This document shows positions 6,920 through 10,986 of a stretch of 10,986 nucleotides of DNA, in pieces; within the stretch, counting starts at the first letter, position 1, and each line of letters starts with the position of its first letter. This DNA comes from CAYLJO01 sp964383905 (GTDB lineage Bacteria; Acidobacteriota; Blastocatellia; Pyrinomonadales; Pyrinomonadaceae): positions 1 through 10,986 of the forward strand of contig CAYLJO010000206.1 in assembly GCA_964383905.1 (NCBI GenBank). The letters are read 5' to 3'. The position numbers were made by a program, and so were the translations under genes. The notes under the pieces were generated by a model. That model was given only the letters and a program-made list of their open reading frames with translations. It had not been told where the DNA came from and did no database searches.

Positions 6920-7612
6920 TCACTCCGGCAGCAGATCACAAAACCAGAAGGGGCCTCTCGCCACCCTCTCGCCGAGAGAGAATCTCACCGCTTCTCTGAA
7001 GACGGGGCCGTCAAAGACGAAAGAATGAAACTCCCCGTTCTCCCCACACGGGTCGACATGCGAAGGCAGGGCCGAGAGGAAATCTTCATCAATCATCAGC
7101 CCGGCGAATGACGCATCGAGAGCCTCACCGTTAACACAGGTGATCACAGCTCTGAACCCCAGCTCGATGAACTCTCTGATAAGCTCGGTGGTGTTACGCA
7201 TCCACACCGGGTAGAGGCCACGCATGCCGTGCCGGCCCAGGAATTGATCGCGGTAGGCCCTGATCTCTTCGAGGAAGAGGTCGCCGAACACCACCCGGTC
7301 GACCCCATGCTCGCGATATGCGGAGAAAGCCTCTTCCATTTTCGTTTCATACTCTTGGTTAGTCGCGTCTTTTGTGATCAAGATCTGGTGAAGAGGTAAG
7401 CCCACGGAGGCGGCCTGCTGTTCAAGTAACACGCGTCTGACGCCGTGCATACTGATCCGGTCGTAGTCACGTGTGATGGTCGTCAGTAGGGCGGCGACGC
7501 GATAGTTTTGCGCCCTCTGAATCTCGTAAAGCGCCAGGCAGCTATCTTTGCCACCGCTCCATGACATGAGCACCGGTTTCAAAGGGGTTTTGCCTCCATT
7601 CTTTTTCATCAT
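6920..7612 (-). CDS. PP-loop ATPase of the Dph6 / MJ0570 family (diphthine-ammonia-ligase-like)
   Basis: A 230-residue adenine-nucleotide alpha-hydrolase-fold protein. The PP-loop SWSGGKDS (residues 17-24) binds the ATP pyrophosphate. Further family marks are SMHGVR (54-59), GDLFLEEIRAYRDQFL (110-125), GLYPVW (132-137) and the C-terminal GENGEFHSFVFDGPVF (190-205). Eukaryotic and archaeal Dph6 uses ATP and ammonia for the last step of diphthamide synthesis on EF-2. Bacteria lack diphthamide, so the bacterial substrate is unknown, probably an ATP-dependent amidation of a small molecule or other carboxylate. The frame extends upstream to a GTG at 7801, adding 63 residues with no family character. 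I start at the tandem ATG (7612, or 7609), right before the conserved core, where GAGAG offers a weak RBS. It lies 219 bp downstream of the Asp-box gene, with a stem-loop between, so co-transcription is uncertain. Confidence 0.88.
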   Translation of the reverse strand: MMKKNGGKTPLKPVLMSWSGGKDSCLALYEIQRAQNYRVAALLTTITRDYDRISMHGVRRVLLEQQAASVGLPLHQILITKDATNQEYETKMEEAFSAYREHGVDRVVFGDLFLEEIRAYRDQFLGRHGMRGLYPVWMRNTTELIREFIELGFRAVITCVNGEALDASFAGLMIDEDFLSALPSHVDPCGENGEFHSFVFDGPVFREAVRFSLGERVARGPFWFCDLLPE

Positions 7613-7765
7613 TACTCTCGTTGGCTCTCGGATAGTACAAGGGGTGAGCGACTTCGAGTGTTTGTCGAACCCCTCAACATGGGTGGTAAAACAAACCTTC
7701 TTTGAGGAGCAAGTCGGAGCCACTTCCGGGGATGAGGGGGCTTTATAGTTAGAGCGGCCGCGATC

Positions 7766-7811
7766 TGGCATCGGGGTGAGATTCAGCGAAATGGATCCCA
7801 CCCCGATGTCA
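7766..7811 (-). terminator. Stem-loop downstream of the Asp-box gene, possible terminator
   Basis: TGGCATCGGGGTG (7766-7778) and CACCCCGATGTCA (7799-7811) form a 13-bp stem with at most one mismatch or wobble around a 20-nt loop. It begins 20 nt past the Asp-box gene stop. No U-run follows on the minus strand, so it may be a 3'-end-stabilising or factor-dependent site and not a simple intrinsic terminator. Confidence 0.5.
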
Positions 7812-7831
7812 TTCTGCTTATAACCATTCGG

Positions 7832-9460
7832 CTATTTGAACATGCTCATCCACGCCATCCAACGCATACCAGCGAGCGCGTCCCTTGATTTTTGTGAGGA
7901 AGACTGGCCGCTCGCTAGTTCAGCCTCTCCGGATCTGACATTACGCGTCACAGAGCTTCCGGCGATCTCGGCGGTAAACACTTCTTCCATGGCCTGGCTG
8001 GTGCGACAGCCGGCGCTGAAAGAGAGCTGGTTCCGGCTGTCCGTCCATACCGGGTGGGAGACGCCGCCGAAAGAGACCAGCCCCTCGTAATCGCCATACT
8101 GGTTGCCGTAATCGATCGCCGAGCAGGGGAAAGTGCCGTTGCAATCATACTCGTTCGAACTCTCGGTCGTCACGCGAACATTTGGGGAAAGCCAGGACAC
8201 CCCCCCGTCCTTCGACTGCGTGAAGTAAAGGTCTGTCATAAAGCGCGAGCCGGTCGTGTCGTTGCGCGTGTCATAAAAGGAGATATTCACGTCGCCGGTT
8301 ACAGGGTCAACAGAGATCCAGTTATAAAAGCGATCGACGGCCAGTGAGAACTGGTCGGTGACGGGCTTGCGGGCAGACCAGCTCGCGCCGCGGTCGTCGG
8401 AAAACGAGGAGAAGATGTCGGTCGTCCCCGCGGGTGTTAAGTCCATCCACGAGCAGACAAGGCGACCACGGTGCGGGCCACCGGAACGATCCACATCGCA
8501 GGACGGGTAGACCAGCGCTCCGCGGAAGGATATTGCGGGGATGGTAATATCAAACGCCAGAGTCTTTGACGAGATGGGGTGTGGCTGGCCCCAGGTTTTA
8601 CCCCCGTCAAATGAGCTGTTGAGCACGATCGCGTTCTGAGCAAAGTCGTTCCATGCGACGTAGAGTTCGCCGCCCGGTCCGACGAAGGGGATGGCCCCGA
8701 TGGAGCGACCCGGTCCGGTCGGGTTATCAATGCGGGTCACGGTAAACGTCGCGCCATGATCGGATGAGGCGGCGAGCCGGATACCCCCGCCTGTCGAGCC
8801 GCCGGACGCCGCGTCCCACGCCACATAGAGGTTGTCGCGAAACGGGCTGTTCAGGTTGGTGTCCGCCGTAATCATCGGCTTATCGTTGAAGTGGTCCTGG
8901 CCCGACGAGAAGGAGAAAAAGTTCGCCGAAGGGTAGGTCTGGCCGCCGTCGGTCGAGCGCGCCACGGCCATCTCGGTGCCGTTGATCCCATTCCCGTTGC
9001 CGAAGAAGACCACGATATAGCTATAGAACAGGTTGCCGCGCGTATCGAAGACGAGCGACGGGTCGGAACCGAAATCAGTCCCGTTAGCCCCGATCGCGGG
9101 AGGTAAGGGGAGGTCGACGCCCCCCCAGCTTGTTCCACTATCAGCTGAGAAATATCCGCGCATTGGTAGGCGAAAGATTTCGTTCGAGCCCGCCGCAAGC
9201 ACCTTCGGTTTGGACGCGTTAAGAGTAATGTAGGTCTCACTCTGGGGCCCGCACTCATTCGAGACATCAACATTGCTGCCGACGCTGATCGAGGAGGACA
9301 GTCCGCCGCCGCTCTTCGGGCCGTTCTTGACCAGATATTGATACTTATTCCACCACGTCGGGTTATTCGGATTGTTCGTCTGTGCGGAGGCGAGAACCGG
9401 GAAACAATAGAGGGCGATGACGGTCAGGATCGAAAGCCAGGTCTGTGGTCGAGGGAACAT
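7832..9460 (-). CDS. Secreted six-Asp-box (BNR) beta-propeller protein, sialidase-like
   Basis: A 542-residue exported protein. Residues 1-26 form a signal peptide (hydrophobic core LSILTVIALYCFPVL, cleavage after ASA). Six Asp-boxes of the form S-x-D-x-G-x-[ST]-[WFY] occur at 105-112, 169-176, 232-239, 283-290, 354-361 and 416-423. This fits one per blade of a six-bladed propeller as in the sialidase/BNR superfamily. Six Cys remain in the mature part (70, 322, 336, 440, 446, 485), consistent with disulfides in an extracellular protein. The arginine triad and Tyr/Glu pair of true sialidases cannot be assigned from sequence alone; FRLP at 96-99 resembles the FRIP motif but abuts the first box. 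I therefore name it by fold and not by activity. The ATG at 9460 is fixed by an AGGAG RBS (9468-9472) 7 nt upstream. There is no PEP-CTERM or other anchor at the C-terminus. Confidence 0.88.
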   Translation of the reverse strand: MFPRPQTWLSILTVIALYCFPVLASAQTNNPNNPTWWNKYQYLVKNGPKSGGGLSSSISVGSNVDVSNECGPQSETYITLNASKPKVLAAGSNEIFRLPMRGYFSADSGTSWGGVDLPLPPAIGANGTDFGSDPSLVFDTRGNLFYSYIVVFFGNGNGINGTEMAVARSTDGGQTYPSANFFSFSSGQDHFNDKPMITADTNLNSPFRDNLYVAWDAASGGSTGGGIRLAASSDHGATFTVTRIDNPTGPGRSIGAIPFVGPGGELYVAWNDFAQNAIVLNSSFDGGKTWGQPHPISSKTLAFDITIPAISFRGALVYPSCDVDRSGGPHRGRLVCSWMDLTPAGTTDIFSSFSDDRGASWSARKPVTDQFSLAVDRFYNWISVDPVTGDVNISFYDTRNDTTGSRFMTDLYFTQSKDGGVSWLSPNVRVTTESSNEYDCNGTFPCSAIDYGNQYGDYEGLVSFGGVSHPVWTDSRNQLSFSAGCRTSQAMEEVFTAEIAGSSVTRNVRSGEAELASGQSSSQKSRDALAGMRWMAWMSMFK

Positions 9461-9587
9461 CTGTTTTCTCCTTTTCGAAATGGGGTCAGCGATGGGTCTG
9501 GCTCCAGGCTCATCGGCCTAGGGGAAGACTGGAGAGCGAAGCCGCACCGGCGGCCGTCTCTTGTGTCAGGGCCACACCTTGTAAAGC

Positions 9588-9618
9588 TTTCCCGCCGGAG
9601 TTGAGCGATGGCGGGAAA
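9588..9618 (-). promoter_or_regulatory. Perfect 9-bp hairpin in the leader of the Asp-box gene
   Basis: TTTCCCGCC (9588-9596) and GGCGGGAAA (9610-9618) pair perfectly around a 13-nt loop. If the promoter at 9638-9667 is used, the hairpin begins about a dozen nucleotides into the transcript and about 130 nt before the start codon. It could stabilise the mRNA 5' end or act as a binding site. No U-run makes it a terminator. Confidence 0.5.
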
Positions 9619-9637
9619 ATAGGACATTAGGCGAGCC

Positions 9638-9667
9638 ATTCTATTCCGGGCAGGATAGGGTTTGCAA
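9638..9667 (-). promoter_or_regulatory. Possible sigma70-like promoter of the Asp-box gene
   Basis: On the minus strand, TTGCAA (9662-9667, four of six to the -35) is followed after 18 bp by TAGAAT (9638-9643, five of six to the -10). Transcription would start near 9631, leaving a leader of about 170 nt. Its -35 overlaps one arm of the inverted repeat at 9664-9700. Confidence 0.4.
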
Positions 9668-9700
9668 GGAAGAGAGGAAAGTCTTACATATTTTCCTTGC
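9664..9700. repeat. Inverted repeat overlapping the -35 of the Asp-box promoter
   Basis: GCAAGGAA (9664-9671) and TTCCTTGC (9693-9700) are perfect 8-bp arms separated by 21 bp. An alternative pairing AGGAAA/TTTCCT exists within it. The arms are about three helical turns apart centre to centre, a geometry compatible with a dimeric or looping regulator. This is a candidate operator only. Confidence 0.4.
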
Positions 9701-9957
9701 CTTACCTTAAGATATTGAGTATTCTGATCACCCTCTTCCAAGAGTGGCGGTACATTCGGGCTTAAAACGCAGCAGAACTTAATTACGAGTCGCCTCAGCA
9801 TCTATAAATCTCTGCGCCGATCCCGGCTCCTTACGGAAGCCTCAAAAGGGCGGGTTCGTGCCTTCTTCATTGTAAGAATCAATGAGTGGTGCTGTTCATC
9901 ATAAACGTCATCATTCCCCTGCAACGGAGGTTGCCCTTGTGGGCGTTCCTCGCTTAA
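9701..9957. other. Intergenic region left of the EXORDIUM-like remnant
   Basis: No gene is seen; the minus-strand frame 9424-9801 overlaps the Asp-box gene start and has no recognisable fold. A small hairpin TCATTG/CAATGA lies at 9867-9885. The left arm (CGGAGGTTGC, 9925-9934) of a 10-bp inverted repeat lies here, its partner (GCAACCTCCG) being at 9967-9976. Confidence 0.45.
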
Positions 9958-10377
9958 CTCTCATTAGCAACCTCCGGCTTCTGTACGAAATATTGCGGCT
10001 GGCACACTTCTAATACGGGTTCGACCTCGATCGGGAAAGTCCGTTATTCATTCGTGGGCAATGCCGCCCGCTGCTTGAGTGCCTGCGCCGCGCAAGCGAC
10101 CGGACCGAACGGGCGCTCCGGAGCGGACGCGATGGTCTCGGTCATCGCCCACGAGCTCGAAGAGTCGACGACCGATCCGGACCCGCGCTCGGGCTGGGCG
10201 GATTCCAACGGTAATGAGAACGGCGACAAGTGCGCGTGGACCTTTGGTACGACACAACAACAACTCCCGAGCGGAGCGTGGTGGAATATGCAGATCGGCG
10301 CTCGGTATTTTCTCATTCAGCGGAACCTGAGTGCGACCGACAGTAAATGCTACGTCAGCCTGAACGGGCCGCAATAG
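9958..10377 (+). pseudogene. 5'-truncated remnant of an EXORDIUM / phosphate-induced-protein-1-like gene
   Basis: The plus frame after a stop at 9955 is open for 139 codons to TAG 10375-10377. It reads LSLATSGFCTKYCGWHTSN, then a VGNAARCLSACAAQ segment, then ADAMVSVIAHELEESTTDPD, GNENGDKCAWTFG and a C-terminal FLIQRNL...KCYVSL. The FC-x2-YCGWH, HELxE-x-TTDP and NEN-x-DKCAW patterns match the C-terminal part of phosphate-induced protein 1 (EXORDIUM) proteins, which bacteria also carry as secreted proteins. The HExxE resembles a metal site but activity is not established. There is no ATG, GTG or TTG before the conserved FCTKYCGWH block; the first is GTG 10054, which would cut the domain. The signal peptide and N-terminal half are absent. 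I infer a gene remnant, not a functional short protein. The reading frame itself is uncorrupted, so the truncation may be recent. A strong terminator follows. Confidence 0.75.
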
Positions 10378-10402
10378 GTATATAACTAAACGCGCCGGTA
10401 TG

Positions 10403-10438
10403 AGAGGGCTCAAAACTTTTCATTTTGAGCCCTCTTTT
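10403..10438 (+). terminator. Intrinsic (rho-independent) terminator
   Basis: A perfect 13-bp stem, AGAGGGCTCAAAA (10403-10415) with TTTTGAGCCCTCT (10423-10435), around a 7-nt loop, is followed by TTT at 10436-10438. It ends 61 bp after the EXORDIUM-like stop codon, in the right orientation. It also insulates the recombinase gene from that transcript. The A-run on the left arm makes it less effective on the minus strand, where no U-run follows the stem. Confidence 0.9.
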
Positions 10439-10574
10439 ACGTTTAAGGACCACTTGCTCTTTCGATTAAAACGTGTTTGATCCTGCCCAAGCACCTCGCA
10501 GGAGTACGCCGGCTCGGATTCCCGTTCACCGACAGAAGTGGAATCACCCCCGTTTTTCATGTTAGATTCCAAGG

Positions 10575-10986
10575 ATGACCGAGAGCTATACAGAAGACCT
10601 CGTCCGATTCGACTCTCGCCTCGCCCTGAGCAACGCCATTCAGTTGTGGGCGGAAGCTAATACCCGCGTAGAGACCTACGACCGGAGAGACAAGCTTCGT
10701 GACAAGATCACCATCGTCGGCGGGTTCTTTGCTTTTACCGGAAAGCACCCGGGGGAAGTCGCCCCGACGGACGTTCAAGCGTGGCGCGCAGAGATGGAGG
10801 CCGCGCGTTTGAGTCCCGCCACCGTTTACGCCCGCGTTTCGCGGCTTTCCTCCTTTTACCGTTGGCTGATGGCCGACCCCAACCTGGGCTCCCACATCCC
10901 ATCCAACCCGGCGGTGCAGGCCAGACCAAGATGTCCACACCCTTACCAGTCTGAATCCGTCAAGGCACTGACCGACGATGAGATGA
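10575..10986 (+). CDS. Tyrosine recombinase / phage-type integrase, N-terminal part (runs off right edge)
   Basis: From ATG 10575 the frame is open for 137 codons to the window end. Residues about 15-105 form an all-helical SAM-like core-binding domain: LSNAIQLWAEAN, a TYDRRDKLRDKI helix, VGGFFAFTGKHPGEVAPTDVQAWRAEM, then SPATVYARVSRLSSFYRWLM. This is followed by NPAVQARP and the linker KALTDDEM, where catalytic domains of this family usually begin. The Arg-His-Arg-Tyr active-site residues are beyond the edge, so intactness is unknown. Such enzymes integrate or excise genetic elements, or resolve replicons such as with XerC/D. An in-frame TAG at 10563 makes this ATG the first usable start; AAGG directly abuts it, so the RBS is poor. 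No attachment site is recognisable nearby. Confidence 0.85.
   Translation, partial: MTESYTEDLVRFDSRLALSNAIQLWAEANTRVETYDRRDKLRDKITIVGGFFAFTGKHPGEVAPTDVQAWRAEMEAARLSPATVYARVSRLSSFYRWLMADPNLGSHIPSNPAVQARPRCPHPYQSESVKALTDDEM

Noticed and set aside
7613..7801. N-terminal 63-residue extension of the Dph6-like protein from GTG 7801
   Set aside because: No family member character, low-complexity mix of residues, and the GTG lies within the downstream stem-loop of the neighbouring gene.
9165..9176. FRLP in the Asp-box protein as a sialidase FRIP motif
   Set aside because: It lies only a few residues before the first Asp-box, unlike in true sialidases; kept as a resemblance only.
10054..10377. EXORDIUM-like gene starting at GTG 10054 as a complete short gene
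   Set aside because: The conserved FCTKYCGWH block lies upstream in the same frame, so this start would cut through the domain; there is also no RBS.
10557..10940. Minus-strand 127-codon frame at the right end
   Set aside because: Antisense shadow of the tyrosine recombinase.
1..10986. CRISPR arrays, tRNA or rRNA genes, toxin-antitoxin or defence islands
   Set aside because: No regularly spaced repeats, cloverleaf-like sequences, rRNA motifs or paired small toxin/antitoxin genes were seen on either strand.

Overview
The window is a stretch of bacterial chromosome of moderate GC content. I lean towards Acidobacteriota, perhaps Blastocatellia-like. The reasons are the mix of a PEP-CTERM exported protein, a secreted Asp-box (BNR) propeller protein, a bacterial EXORDIUM/phosphate-induced-protein-type fragment, and the style of the transposase and DUF218 proteins. 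This placement comes from general familiarity with such gene mixes. No rRNA, tRNA or other taxonomic marker is present to prove it.

Layout, left to right. Positions 1-324 (minus strand) hold the first 108 codons of an IS4-type DDE transposase that runs off the left edge. A minus-strand YdcF/DUF218 protein follows (525-1175). About 530 bp without a convincing gene leads to a possible small two-helix membrane protein on the plus strand (1707-1931). The proB-proA operon (minus, 4647 to 2120, with an ATGA start/stop overlap) encodes the first two enzymes of proline synthesis. A divergent plus-strand single-domain receiver protein (5093-5494) has a near-consensus sigma70 promoter (4899-4927), a leader of about 160 nt and a strong RBS. 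It is followed by 458 bp that contains three copies of the octamer GCCCCGCC. A PEP-CTERM exported protein (5953-6657, plus) comes next. On the minus strand are a PP-loop ATPase of the Dph6/MJ0570 type (6920-7612) and, upstream of it, a secreted six-Asp-box beta-propeller protein (7832-9460) with its own putative promoter and a hairpin leader. At the right end is the 5'-truncated remnant of an EXORDIUM-like gene (9958-10377), closed by a textbook intrinsic terminator. The last feature is the 5' part of a tyrosine recombinase (from 10575), which runs off the right edge.

How the genes fit together: only proB and proA are a clear functional unit. The PEP-CTERM protein, the Asp-box protein and the EXORDIUM-like fragment are all predicted to be exported, but they do not form an operon. 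Mobile-element genes at both edges and a gene remnant next to the recombinase suggest a rearranged, accessory-type neighbourhood. I found no CRISPR array, RNA gene or coherent multi-gene defence or biosynthetic system. The most interesting items are the truncated EXORDIUM-like gene whose homology starts at an inverted repeat, the receiver protein lacking its conserved lysine, the Dph6-like ATPase in a bacterium, and the GCCCCGCC repeat cluster.
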